A stretch of DNA of 13,226 nt from DASVBJ01 sp036375895 (GCA_036375895.1 DASVBJ010000228.1:1-13226), one strand, 5' to 3'; positions 1-6,746 are shown, counted from the first letter of the stretch. Notes: a model not told the origin generated them from the letters alone. Translations and numbers: made by a program.

Positions 1-71
1 GCATCCGCCACGGCGTCGAGGAGGTTCAGGGCGCGTCGCACCGACGAGATGAGCGTCGGCTTCGCGTCCAC
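1..71 (-). CDS. IclR family transcriptional regulator, N-terminal fragment (runs off left edge)
   Basis: The minus strand from a GTG at 71 reads MDAKPTLISSVRRALNLLD, then AVADA, to the window edge. The SSVRRALNLLDAVA pattern is the typical opening of the IclR winged-helix DNA-binding domain. An in-frame TAG at 125-123 lies upstream and I found no other ATG, GTG or TTG between it and 71, so GTG71 is the only good start. GAGGGG lies five bases before it. Only 23 codons are visible; the helix-turn-helix and effector domain lie outside. IclR-type PcaR and PobR proteins regulate pca and pob genes in several bacteria, including actinomycetes. With the pca operon beginning about 600 bp away, a role in aromatic catabolism is a reasonable inference but is not shown by the sequence. 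The ATP-binding gene between them could mean it belongs to another unit. Confidence 0.7.
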   Translation of the reverse strand, partial: MDAKPTLISSVRRALNLLDAVAD

Positions 72-162
72 TGCAGCCCCTCGGGGCGGGTCCCGAGCAG
101 CACCGTAGGCGGGTGCCCGCTCCTAGGCAATGGGTCACGCCCGGACATCGGGGGTCCGCGCG
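72..162. other. short intergenic region upstream of the IclR gene
   Basis: These 91 bp separate the stop of the ATP-binding gene (163-165) from the IclR start. They should hold the IclR ribosome binding site and possibly its promoter. I see no clear -10/-35 pair, hairpin or repeat. Confidence 0.4.
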
Positions 163-540
163 TCAGCGCAGCACGAACCACACGTGCTTGCCGTCGGGCT
201 CGGGGTCCACGCCCCACTCGGTCGAGATCAGGTCGACCAGCTCGAGGCCCCGCCCGCTCTCGTCGGTCGAGGCAGCGTGCCGCGGGGCGGGGAGGGCCTG
301 CTCGCCGTCGCGCACCCGTACCTGCAGCGAGTCGCCGGCGCAGTCCACTGCCACGATGATCGGCGGGCCCCCGTGCAGGACGGAGTTGGTGACCAGCTCG
401 CTCACGAGCAGGACCGCCTCGTCGAGCACCTGCCTGGCGTGCGGGGGGCACGACCGTTCCCGCAGGAACTGCCGCGCCAGCGCGGGAGCCTCCCGCGTCG
501 CGGGCAGCTCCTGGACTGCCCGCGGCGTCAGCTCGCACAT
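163..540 (-). CDS. small anti-sigma-type ATP-binding protein (RsbW/SpoIIAB-like histidine-kinase-fold ATPase)
   Basis: This 125-residue protein is a stand-alone GHKL ATPase domain. The N box is ELVTNSVLHG (residues 48-57), a degenerate G1 region is RDGEQ (77-81), and the G2 box is ESGRGLELVD (94-103), followed by a WGV strand. Such proteins in actinomycetes act as anti-sigma kinases or as regulatory domains paired with STAS proteins; none of those partners is seen here. The start at 540 (MCELTP) is chosen because GGAGGGAA lies just upstream on the minus strand. An upstream in-frame ATG at 660 would run into pcaC and lacks such a site. The gene follows pcaC after 116 bp and is probably transcribed separately. 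Substrate and partner cannot be told from sequence. Confidence 0.85.
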   Translation of the reverse strand: MCELTPRAVQELPATREAPALARQFLRERSCPPHARQVLDEAVLLVSELVTNSVLHGGPPIIVAVDCAGDSLQVRVRDGEQALPAPRHAASTDESGRGLELVDLISTEWGVDPEPDGKHVWFVLR

Positions 541-656
541 GCTGGTGGTTCCCTCCGACGGTGGCCTGGCGGTCCGCCGGGTGCGGTCGTACCCGGCAAG
601 CCCAACCTTGCCCCGCGAGCGCTCCGGCAACCCCCGGGGAACGATGTTTCGATCGG
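541..656. other. intergenic region between pcaC and the ATP-binding gene
   Basis: These 116 bp hold the ribosome binding site of the ATP-binding gene and probably its promoter. On the minus strand GGGTAC (589-594) resembles the -10 of Streptomyces sigma-B-type promoters, but no matching -35 sits at the right distance. No convincing terminator hairpin with a U tract is visible after pcaC. Confidence 0.35.
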
Positions 657-1037
657 TCACGCGTCGTCGCGACCGAGCGCGTCCCGGGCCACCCTGAAGG
701 CCCGGTTGGCGGCCGGCACGCCGGCGTAGACGGCGACGTGCAGCAGGACCTCCTTGATCTCGTCCGTGCTCACGCCGTTGCGCAACGCGGCCCGCACGTG
801 CATCGCGAGCTCCTCGTCGTGGTGCAGCGTCGCGAGGACCGCGAGCGTGAGGCAGCTGCGGGTACGCCGGTCGAGGCCCGGCCGCGACCAGATGTCGCCC
901 CAGGCGTAGCGGGTGATGAGGTCCTGGAAGTCGGCGGTGAGCTCGTCGGTGCCGGCGACCGCCCGGTCGACGTGGGCATCGCCGAGCACGGCACGCCGCA
1001 CCGCCATCCCCTGCTCGCGGCGCTCACGGTCGTCCAT
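657..1037 (-). CDS. pcaC: 4-carboxymuconolactone decarboxylase
   Basis: PcaC decarboxylates 4-carboxymuconolactone to 3-oxoadipate enol-lactone in the protocatechuate branch of the 3-oxoadipate pathway (cytoplasm). The 126-residue length is normal for the stand-alone enzyme. Family features are the YAWGDIWSRPGL block (44-55), the cysteine-containing RSCLTLA helix (60-66), H80 in AMHVRAALRNGVS, and the LLHVAVYAGVPAANRAF block (98-114). ATG1037 is preceded by GAGGAGG at normal spacing. This is the last gene of the pcaHGBDC operon. It begins nine bases after the pcaD stop and in the same reading frame; many actinomycetes instead carry a fused PcaL (PcaD-PcaC). Confidence 0.95.
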   Translation of the reverse strand: MDDRERREQGMAVRRAVLGDAHVDRAVAGTDELTADFQDLITRYAWGDIWSRPGLDRRTRSCLTLAVLATLHHDEELAMHVRAALRNGVSTDEIKEVLLHVAVYAGVPAANRAFRVARDALGRDDA

Positions 1038-1046
1038 CTGGCCTCC

Positions 1047-1832
1047 TCAGGCGGTCGGGTCTCGCGGCGGGCCGAAGTGCTCGAGAAGCAGGCCCGTGAC
1101 CTCGTCGGCCCGTTCGACGCTGACCAGGTGCGCGCCGGGCTCGACGACGACGAGCCGCGAGCCGGGGACGGTCGCGGCGATGAGGGCGGCGTGCTCGACG
1201 GGTGTCGCGAGGTCCTCGGCGCCCGCGACCACCAGCGTCGGTGCGGTCACGCGCCGGAGGTCGGCGACGAGGTCCATGGTCGCGATGGCCTCGCAGCAAC
1301 GTGCGTAGCCCTCGCGGTCGATGCCGACGAGCATCGCCCGGTGCCGGGCGACCACCTCCGGGCGCGCCGTCGCGAACGCCGGGGTGAACCATCGCTGCAC
1401 GACCGCGTCGGCCACGGCTGCCGGGCCGCCGGCCCGCACCGCGCTCGCCCGGTCCAGCCAGCCGTGCGCCGGGCCGAGGCGGGCCGAGGTGCAGAGCACC
1501 GCGAGTCGGTCGACCCGCTCCGGGGCGTGCGCCGCCAGCCACATGCCGACCATGCCGCCGAGCGAGAGCCCCGCGTGGTGGGCGCGCCCGACCCCCAGCC
1601 GGTCGAGCAGCCCGAGCACGTCGCGCGCCAGGTCGGCCACCGTGCAGGGCTCGTCGCGCACCTCGGAGCCACCGTGGCCGCGGTGGTCGTAACGGACGAC
1701 CCGGAAGCGCTCCGCCAGCCTCGCCACCTGCGGCTGCCACATGGCGCCGGTCGTGCCGAGGGAGCTGCCCAGCACGAGGACCGGGCCGGCCGCGGGGCCG
1801 TCGACGGTCGCGTGCAGCCGGGCCACGTTCAT
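1047..1832 (-). CDS. pcaD: 3-oxoadipate enol-lactonase
   Basis: PcaD is an alpha/beta hydrolase that opens 3-oxoadipate enol-lactone to 3-oxoadipate. The 261-residue protein shows the oxyanion-region LGSSLGT (21-27), the YDHRGHGGSE block (48-57), nucleophile S90 in GLSLGG, acid D207 in GAEDLATP, and H235 in PGAHLVSVE, giving an apparently complete catalytic triad. The start ATG1832 overlaps the pcaB stop in an ATGA arrangement, indicating translational coupling. The open frame continues upstream to 3059, but that part is antisense-like shadow over pcaB. The stop TGA (1049-1047) is followed in the same frame by only three codons and then the pcaC ATG, so a single stop separates two halves that are fused as PcaL in relatives. 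Confidence 0.94.
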   Translation of the reverse strand: MNVARLHATVDGPAAGPVLVLGSSLGTTGAMWQPQVARLAERFRVVRYDHRGHGGSEVRDEPCTVADLARDVLGLLDRLGVGRAHHAGLSLGGMVGMWLAAHAPERVDRLAVLCTSARLGPAHGWLDRASAVRAGGPAAVADAVVQRWFTPAFATARPEVVARHRAMLVGIDREGYARCCEAIATMDLVADLRRVTAPTLVVAGAEDLATPVEHAALIAATVPGSRLVVVEPGAHLVSVERADEVTGLLLEHFGPPRDPTA

Positions 1833-3202
1833 CTGGTGGGAGCCGGGCGGTCGCGGTGCGCCTGCAGCGCGCGGTCGACGAGGTCGACGGCCGCCCCCAG
1901 CCAGGAGCCCGGGTCGAGCGCCTCGTCGAGGCCCTCTGCCCCGAGGTGCTCGCGCACCTCGGGCGACGCGAGCAGGGCGTCGCGGAAGCCCTGGTGCTCG
2001 GCGGCCGCCCGGGCCACCACGTCGTGAGCCTCGCTGCGCCCGAGGTGGGGCGCCAGCCGGGCCGCCACGCTCTCCGCCATCACCAGACCACCCGTGGCGT
2101 CGAGGTTGGCCCGCATCCGGTCCGGGTGCACCTGCAGGCCCTCGAGCATCTTCCGCGTCCGGGCGGCGGCCGCGCCCGCCAGCCGGAGCAGCTCGAGCAG
2201 CGGCTCCCACTCGGCGTGCCACCCGCCGGCCGCCCGCTCGTGCTCCTGCACCGAGGTGGCGTACAGCGTCCCGACGAGCCCCGGTGCGCGCCGGGCCAGG
2301 GCGGTGACGAGCACGGAGTCGACCGGGTTGCGTTTGTGCGGCATGGACGACGAGCCACCGCGGCCGTCGACGCCGCCGTCGCCCTCGCTGACCTCGCCCA
2401 CCTCGGTCTGCGCGAGCAGGCCGACGTCGAGAGCGATCTTGCCGGTGGCCGACAAGGTGGCGCCGAGGGCCGCGGCGAGGTCGAGGACCGGGGAGCGGTC
2501 GGTGTGCCACGGCAGGAGGGGACGGGCCAGGTCCAGGCGCTCGGCCAGCCGGGCCGACACCGCGACGCCCGCGTCGCCGTGGGCGGCCAGCGTGCCGGCC
2601 GCTCCGCCGAGCTGGACGGGGAGCCCGCCGCGGACCCGGGCCAGCCGGTCGCCGGCGCCGATCAGGCCGACCAGCCAGCCGGCGGCCTTCAGGCCGAACG
2701 TCGTCGGCGAGGCCTGCTGGCCCAGCGTGCGGGCCACCATCACCGTTCCGCGATGGTGGGCGGCCAGCCCGGCGCAGCGGTCGGCGCACACGTCGAGGTC
2801 GCGCAGCAGCGGTTGGGTCGCGCGCACAGCGACGAGCACCAGCGCCGAGTCGAGCACGTCCTGGCTGGTCGCTCCGTGGTGCACCCACGGCCGCGCCTCC
2901 GGCGGCACGAGCTCGGTGAGCGCGTGCACCAACGGGACGACCGGGTTGCCCGCGCCCTCGGCGGCCCGGCCCAGGCCGGGCACGTCGAACCGGTCGGCGG
3001 TGCACACGGCGCCGATCGCGGCGGCCGCCTCGCGTGGGACCAGACCGACGTCCGCGCACGCCTCGGCCAGGGCCCGCTCGACGTCGAGCATGGCCTGCAG
3101 CAGCGCGGGGTCAGTGAGCTCCGCGTCGACGTCCACGCCGCCGAACAGGCCGGAGAGGAGCCCGGGAGCGGGCTCCTCAGACGGCGAAGAAGACGGTCTC
3201 AT
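1829..3202 (-). CDS. pcaB: 3-carboxy-cis,cis-muconate cycloisomerase
   Basis: PcaB cyclises 3-carboxy-cis,cis-muconate to 4-carboxymuconolactone. It belongs to the fumarase/aspartase superfamily. The 457-residue protein carries the HHGATSQDVLDSA block (108-120), typical of the PcaB/adenylosuccinate lyase group, and the superfamily signature GGSSSMPHKRNP (282-293), which forms the catalytic serine loop. The length matches the family (about 450). The start ATG3202 lies 26 bases inside pcaG and is preceded by GGGAG. The next in-frame Met (residue 38, QAMLDVE) would remove a conserved helix, so the upstream start is preferred. The 3' end overlaps pcaD by four bases. Confidence 0.95.
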   Translation of the reverse strand: MRPSSSPSEEPAPGLLSGLFGGVDVDAELTDPALLQAMLDVERALAEACADVGLVPREAAAAIGAVCTADRFDVPGLGRAAEGAGNPVVPLVHALTELVPPEARPWVHHGATSQDVLDSALVLVAVRATQPLLRDLDVCADRCAGLAAHHRGTVMVARTLGQQASPTTFGLKAAGWLVGLIGAGDRLARVRGGLPVQLGGAAGTLAAHGDAGVAVSARLAERLDLARPLLPWHTDRSPVLDLAAALGATLSATGKIALDVGLLAQTEVGEVSEGDGGVDGRGGSSSMPHKRNPVDSVLVTALARRAPGLVGTLYATSVQEHERAAGGWHAEWEPLLELLRLAGAAAARTRKMLEGLQVHPDRMRANLDATGGLVMAESVAARLAPHLGRSEAHDVVARAAAEHQGFRDALLASPEVREHLGAEGLDEALDPGSWLGAAVDLVDRALQAHRDRPAPTR

Positions 3203-3749
3203 GCTCTCCCTGCAACCGGATGTCGAAGGTCAGGCCGTCCTGACCGGCCGTGGCGACGAGCGTAGGGCGACGGTCCGCGGGAACCGAGGACAGCACGGGA
3301 TCTTGGTCATTTGCGATCACCTCGTCCGGGAAGTAGACCCGCGTCACCAAGCGGTGCAGGAGTCCCCGGGCCAGCACGGTCACGTCGAGATGCGGCGCCT
3401 CGGTCGTGCCGTCCGGCGAGGGCAGGGCACCCGGCTTGACCGTCAGGATCTCGTAGCGGCCCTCGGCGTCGGTGGCGCTGCGGCCAAAGCCGCGGAACCC
3501 GGCGATGTGCGGCTGCTCGGCGCCGCGCGGGTCGTCCGGGTGGTCGAAGCGGCCGTCGGGGTCTGCCTGCCAGGTCTCGACGAGGGCGTCGACGACCGGG
3601 GCGCCGGCCCCGTCGTACACCCGGCCGCGCAGCCAGAACGCGCCCGGCGTGCCCTCCGGCACGACGAACGGACCGTCGGCCCAGAGCAGGCCGATGCTCA
3701 GGTACGGGCCTGCCGTCTGCGCGGGGGTCAGGGCACGCCGCTCAGTCAT
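3177..3749 (-). CDS. pcaG: protocatechuate 3,4-dioxygenase, alpha subunit
   Basis: PcaG is the alpha subunit of the intradiol, non-heme Fe(III) dioxygenase that cleaves protocatechuate to 3-carboxy-cis,cis-muconate. The 190-residue protein shows the TPAQTAGPY opening (8-16), VETWQADPDGRF (57-68), GFGR (87-90), the TVKPGALP turn (103-110), APHL (118-121) and HRLVTRVYFPDE (132-143). As in other alpha subunits, the position of the beta-subunit iron ligands is not conserved: TVKPGA is followed by Leu, not Tyr, and the HxH pair is replaced by HLD. The start overlaps the end of pcaH by eight bases, so alpha and beta are probably made in step. Confidence 0.95.
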   Translation of the reverse strand: MTERRALTPAQTAGPYLSIGLLWADGPFVVPEGTPGAFWLRGRVYDGAGAPVVDALVETWQADPDGRFDHPDDPRGAEQPHIAGFRGFGRSATDAEGRYEILTVKPGALPSPDGTTEAPHLDVTVLARGLLHRLVTRVYFPDEVIANDQDPVLSSVPADRRPTLVATAGQDGLTFDIRLQGEHETVFFAV

Positions 3750-4497
3750 CGTCGGCCACGTCCTCGAAGGGCGTGCTCGCCCGGCCGCGGAGGACGATGT
3801 CGAAGCGGAAGCCGAGGGCCCACTCGGGCCGCGTGGCGTCGTGGTCGTAGCGGGAGACCATCCGCTCCCGGGCTCTCGGGTCGCGCACGGAGTTGAAGAT
3901 CGGGTCCTGGAAGAACAGCGGGTCGCCCGGGAAGTACATCTGGGTGACGAGTCGCTGCGCGAAGGCCCGGCCGAACAACGAGAAGTGGATGTGCGCCGGG
4001 CGCCAGGCGTTGTCGTGGTTCTTCCACGGGTAGGCGCCCGGTTTGACGGTGACGAAGCGGTAGCGGCCCTCGGCGTCGGTGAGGGCGCGTCCGGCGCCGT
4101 CGAAGTTGGGGTCGAGCGGGGCCGGCCAGGTGTCGACTGCGTGCCGGTAGCGCCCGGCTGCGTTGGCCTGCCAGATCTCGATCAGGGTGTGCGGCACCGG
4201 TCGGCCGTCCCCGTCGAGCACCTGCCCGTGCACGACGATGCGCTGGCCGATCGGCTCGGCGGCGTGCTGCCGGGTGAGGTCGTGGTCGAGGTCGCCGACG
4301 CGCTCCTCGCCGAGAAGCGGCCCGGTCACCTCGGTCAGGCGCTGGGGGAGGACGACCAGCGGCTGGGAGGGTGCGCGCAGCACGGTCCCCCGGTAGTCGG
4401 GGTAGGCGAGCGGTGGATGGACGTCCACGTCGTCGCGACGGTACTGCGTGAGCAGCGGCCCGCTGCGCGTGCTCGTCGGTGGGCTGTCGTGGGTCAT
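3742..4497 (-). CDS. pcaH: protocatechuate 3,4-dioxygenase, beta subunit
   Basis: PcaH carries the catalytic iron of protocatechuate 3,4-dioxygenase. All four expected Fe(III) ligands can be assigned: Y117 (in NAAGRYRHA), Y156 (in VKPGAYPW), H169 and H171 (in RPAHIHFS). The 251-residue length is normal. ATG4497 (MTHDSPP) is chosen because AGGGAG precedes it and because the longer open frame upstream lies under divergent pobA. It is the first gene of the pca operon. The 88-bp gap to pobA contains a perfect 9-bp inverted repeat, a likely operator for joint control with pobA. Confidence 0.96.
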   Translation of the reverse strand: MTHDSPPTSTRSGPLLTQYRRDDVDVHPPLAYPDYRGTVLRAPSQPLVVLPQRLTEVTGPLLGEERVGDLDHDLTRQHAAEPIGQRIVVHGQVLDGDGRPVPHTLIEIWQANAAGRYRHAVDTWPAPLDPNFDGAGRALTDAEGRYRFVTVKPGAYPWKNHDNAWRPAHIHFSLFGRAFAQRLVTQMYFPGDPLFFQDPIFNSVRDPRARERMVSRYDHDATRPEWALGFRFDIVLRGRASTPFEDVADDD

Positions 4498-4537
4498 GTC
4501 GGGTCTCCCTGCCGGTCGCGGCCACGTCGATCCCACC

Positions 4538-4564
4538 ACGCCTGGCACCGCGGCGGCCAGGCGT
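4538..4564. promoter_or_regulatory. perfect 9-bp inverted repeat between pcaH and pobA, candidate operator
   Basis: ACGCCTGGC (4538-4546) and GCCAGGCGT (4556-4564) are exact reverse complements separated by nine bases. The repeat lies between two divergent genes, so it is unlikely to be a terminator. Its right arm is just upstream of the putative pobA -10 box, where a bound dimer would block or recruit polymerase. An IclR-type (PobR/PcaR) or MarR-type (PcaV) regulator is the expected ligand. The IclR gene at the left edge is one candidate; this is inference. Confidence 0.6.
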
Positions 4565-4572
4565 CGCGGGCG

Positions 4573-4578
4573 TAGCGT
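4573..4578 (+). promoter_or_regulatory. putative pobA -10 box for a leaderless transcript
   Basis: TAGCGT matches the actinobacterial TANNNT -10 pattern and ends seven bases before the pobA ATG at 4586. No Shine-Dalgarno sequence lies upstream of that ATG. Both facts fit transcription starting at or next to the start codon. No good -35 hexamer is visible; the inverted repeat occupies that area. Confidence 0.5.
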
Positions 4579-4585
4579 CGTCGCC

Positions 4586-5767
4586 ATGGAGGCGATGCGC
4601 ACACAGGTCGCGATCGTGGGTGCCGGGCCGGCCGGGTTGATGCTGTCGCACCTGCTGCACCTGCGCGGGATCGAGTCCGTCGTCATCGAGGCGAAGAGCC
4701 GGGAGTACGTGGAGCGGCGGGTCCGGGCCGGGGTCCTCGAGCAGGGCTCGGTGGACCTGCTCACGGAGGCCGGTGTCGCCGACCGGCTGCACCGTGAGGG
4801 CCAGCGGCACGAGGGCATCGAGCTGCGGTTCGCGGGGGAGTCGCACCGTCTCCCGATGACCGAGCTGACCGGGCGGGCGATCACGGTCTACGGCCAGCAG
4901 GAGGTCGTCAAGGACCTCGTCGCGGCCCGGCTCGCGGCGGGCGGCGCGATCCTCTTCGAGGTCGACGCGGTGACCCTGGCGGGGCTCGAGACCGACCGGC
5001 CGACGGTGCGGTTCCGGCACGAGGGCCGCGAGGTAGAGGTGGCGTGCGACTTCGTCGCCGGGTGCGACGGCTCGCACGGGGTGAGCCGCGCCTCGGTGCC
5101 GGCGGGGGTGCTCACGACGTACGAGCGCACCTATCCCTTCGCGTGGCTGGGCATCCTCGCCGAGGCGCCGCCCGCGGTGCGCGAGCTCATCTACGCCAAC
5201 CACGACCGCGGCTTCGCGCTGCACAGCCTGCGCTCGCCGGAGATCTCGCGGCTCTACCTGCAGGTCGACCCCGGCGAGGACATCGCGGACTGGCCGGACG
5301 AGCGCGTCTGGGCCGAGCTGCGGGCCCGGCTGGAGACCGTCGAGGGCTGGTCGCTCAACGAGGGGCCGGTGCTCGAGAAGGGCATCACCCCCATGCGCAG
5401 CCTGGTCGTCGCGCCGATGCAGTGGCAGCGGCTCTACCTGGCCGGGGACGCGGTGCACATCGTGCCGCCGACCGGGGCCAAGGGCATGAACCTCGCGCTG
5501 GCCGACGTCAGGCTGCTCGGCGAGGCGTTCCACCGGTGGTACGCCGAGGGAGGCACCGACCTGCTCGACGCCTACTCGGCGACCGCCCTGCGCCGGGTGT
5601 GGCGGGCCCAGCACTTCTCCTGGTGGATGACCTCGATGCTGCACCGGTTCGCCGACGCCGACCCCTACCAGGTGCAGCTGCAGCTGTCGCAGCTGCGCTA
5701 CGTCGCCTCGTCGCGGGCCTACGCGACCAGCCTGGCGGAGAACTACGTGGGCCTGCCGTCGGTCTGA
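4586..5767 (+). CDS. pobA: 4-hydroxybenzoate 3-monooxygenase (p-hydroxybenzoate hydroxylase)
   Basis: PobA hydroxylates 4-hydroxybenzoate to protocatechuate using FAD, NAD(P)H and O2, feeding the adjacent pca operon. The 393-residue length is normal. It shows the FAD dinucleotide fold VGAGPAG (11-17), the conserved RRVRAGVLEQGSVDLL region (44-59), the DG motif CDGSHGVSR (160-168), and the second FAD motif LAGDAVHIVPPTGAKGMNLALADV (starting at 285). The C terminus ENYVGLP is typical of this enzyme. ATG4586 and ATG4595 are both possible starts. The first is preferred because it fits a leaderless transcript; GGAGG between them is too close to the second to act as its binding site. NADH versus NADPH preference cannot be judged here. 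Confidence 0.94.
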   Translation: MEAMRTQVAIVGAGPAGLMLSHLLHLRGIESVVIEAKSREYVERRVRAGVLEQGSVDLLTEAGVADRLHREGQRHEGIELRFAGESHRLPMTELTGRAITVYGQQEVVKDLVAARLAAGGAILFEVDAVTLAGLETDRPTVRFRHEGREVEVACDFVAGCDGSHGVSRASVPAGVLTTYERTYPFAWLGILAEAPPAVRELIYANHDRGFALHSLRSPEISRLYLQVDPGEDIADWPDERVWAELRARLETVEGWSLNEGPVLEKGITPMRSLVVAPMQWQRLYLAGDAVHIVPPTGAKGMNLALADVRLLGEAFHRWYAEGGTDLLDAYSATALRRVWRAQHFSWWMTSMLHRFADADPYQVQLQLSQLRYVASSRAYATSLAENYVGLPSV

Positions 5768-5853
5768 GGGTGACAGGTCGCCGCTCGCCCGGGATTGGTC
5801 GACACGGTCCGGGAGGCTGTCCCTCGCCGTACGCTCATGGACGGGAGGTCACC
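5768..5853. other. intergenic region between pobA and the membrane protein gene
   Basis: These 86 bp contain the GGGAGG ribosome binding site at 5843-5848, five bases before a GTG start. A TACGCT (5830-5835) resembles a -10 box but has no -35 at a suitable distance. The CCCGG and CCGGG arms around 5788-5813 could form a weak hairpin; I would not call it a terminator. Confidence 0.35.
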
Positions 5854-6699
5854 GTGCCTGACCACGACTCTGACAAGGCCGAGAAGCCCGCTGCCCCGCG
5901 TGAGGACGGATGGTCCGGCCAGGTGACCCGGCTGATCGCCGTGATCCAGACCAGCCCGTACGCCGCGGTGCTGGCCGTGGGCCTGCTGATCATCATCGCT
6001 GCGTTCATCCGCAAGCTGGGGAGCTTCGAGCTCGTCGCCGAGGGCTCACAGGGCCTGACCGTCACCGTCGGTGCGTTTCTCTGCGGCATCGGGCTGCTCG
6101 GCCCGGTCCTCACGTCCCGCAAGGCGCAACGGACCCTGGCCTACATCGGTGGTGACTCCCTGCCGCAGGAGGCGCAGGACGTCGAGTTCATGTTCAAGGT
6201 GTTCTACCTGGGCATGCCGCCCGCGTTCGTGAAGCGCGTCGTGACCCCGGGGGCGCACCCTGGTGGCGGCGACCTCCCGGAGGCGACGGACATCCTCTAC
6301 AGCAAGGAGCTGGACAGGTTCCAGAGGTCCGACCTCACCAGGGCGGTCGCCGAGGACGACCGACGTCGCCTCATCAAGGAAGACCACCGGTGTGGCGACG
6401 AGCAGGCCCTGCGGGACACGTGGTCGGTGCAGCTGGAGTACCCCGACTCGTACGTCAACGGCCAGCTGTTCCCGATCCTCACGTACAAGACGAGGTTCGA
6501 GCACAAGGGTCAGCTCTACATCGCCGGCTGGTACATCCCTGTCGAGCTCCCGGACGTCCCCGCCGACGCGGAGGCGGTCACCGTGCGCGAACAGGTCGGC
6601 CAGCTGCTGTTCCGCCCGGTGCTGGCTAGGAAGAGCGGGGGCGGCTCACGGGTCACGGTAGGGAAGGCCCTGCGAACGTTCGTGAAGGGCGTCGAGTGA
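5854..6699 (+). CDS. hypothetical membrane protein with two N-terminal helices and a cytoplasmic-type C-terminal domain
   Basis: I do not recognise this 281-residue protein. The start GTG5854 is set by GGGAGG five bases upstream; the nearby ATG at 5837 is in another frame. The first 30 residues are charged and hydrophilic. Two hydrophobic segments follow, about 36-52 (YAAVLAVGLLIIIAAFI) and 68-86 (GLTVTVGAFLCGIGLLGPVL), joined by a short charged loop. Residues 90-281 are soluble, with charged helices (SKELDRFQRSDLTRAVAEDDRRR) and then beta-rich sequence (QLFPILTYKTRFEHKGQLYIAGWYIPVEL). Codon use is like its neighbours. It follows pobA in the same direction with its own ribosome binding site, so co-transcription is possible but a metabolic link is not shown. 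It converges on the cox operon. Confidence 0.8.
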   Translation: MPDHDSDKAEKPAAPREDGWSGQVTRLIAVIQTSPYAAVLAVGLLIIIAAFIRKLGSFELVAEGSQGLTVTVGAFLCGIGLLGPVLTSRKAQRTLAYIGGDSLPQEAQDVEFMFKVFYLGMPPAFVKRVVTPGAHPGGGDLPEATDILYSKELDRFQRSDLTRAVAEDDRRRLIKEDHRCGDEQALRDTWSVQLEYPDSYVNGQLFPILTYKTRFEHKGQLYIAGWYIPVELPDVPADAEAVTVREQVGQLLFRPVLARKSGGGSRVTVGKALRTFVKGVE

Positions 6700-6710
6700 G
6701 CAAGCGTCTC

Positions 6711-6746
6711 CGGTGAGCCCCGCCGCGCCCGGTGAGCCCCGCCGCG
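6711..6746. repeat. two perfect 17-bp tandem copies between convergent genes
   Basis: CGGTGAGCCCCGCCGCG occurs at 6711-6727 and again at 6730-6746, giving a 19-bp period. Both copies fit in the 48 bp between the stop of the membrane protein gene and the stop of the XdhC/YHS gene. They do not form a clear hairpin. They could be a slippage duplication or a binding site for a protein. Confidence 0.85.

Noticed and set aside
589..594. A sigma-B-type GGGTAC -10 box upstream of the ATP-binding gene
   Set aside because: No GNNT-type -35 is found 14-16 bases upstream, and the hexamer alone is too common.
561..2027. A 488-codon plus-strand open frame opposite pcaC, pcaD and pcaB
   Set aside because: Same reason: low-complexity shadow of clearly identified genes, with no recognisable domain.
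3746..5644. A 632-codon minus-strand open frame across pobA and pcaH
   Set aside because: It crosses two well-supported genes in the wrong frame or strand and has shadow composition; no ribosome binding site supports it.
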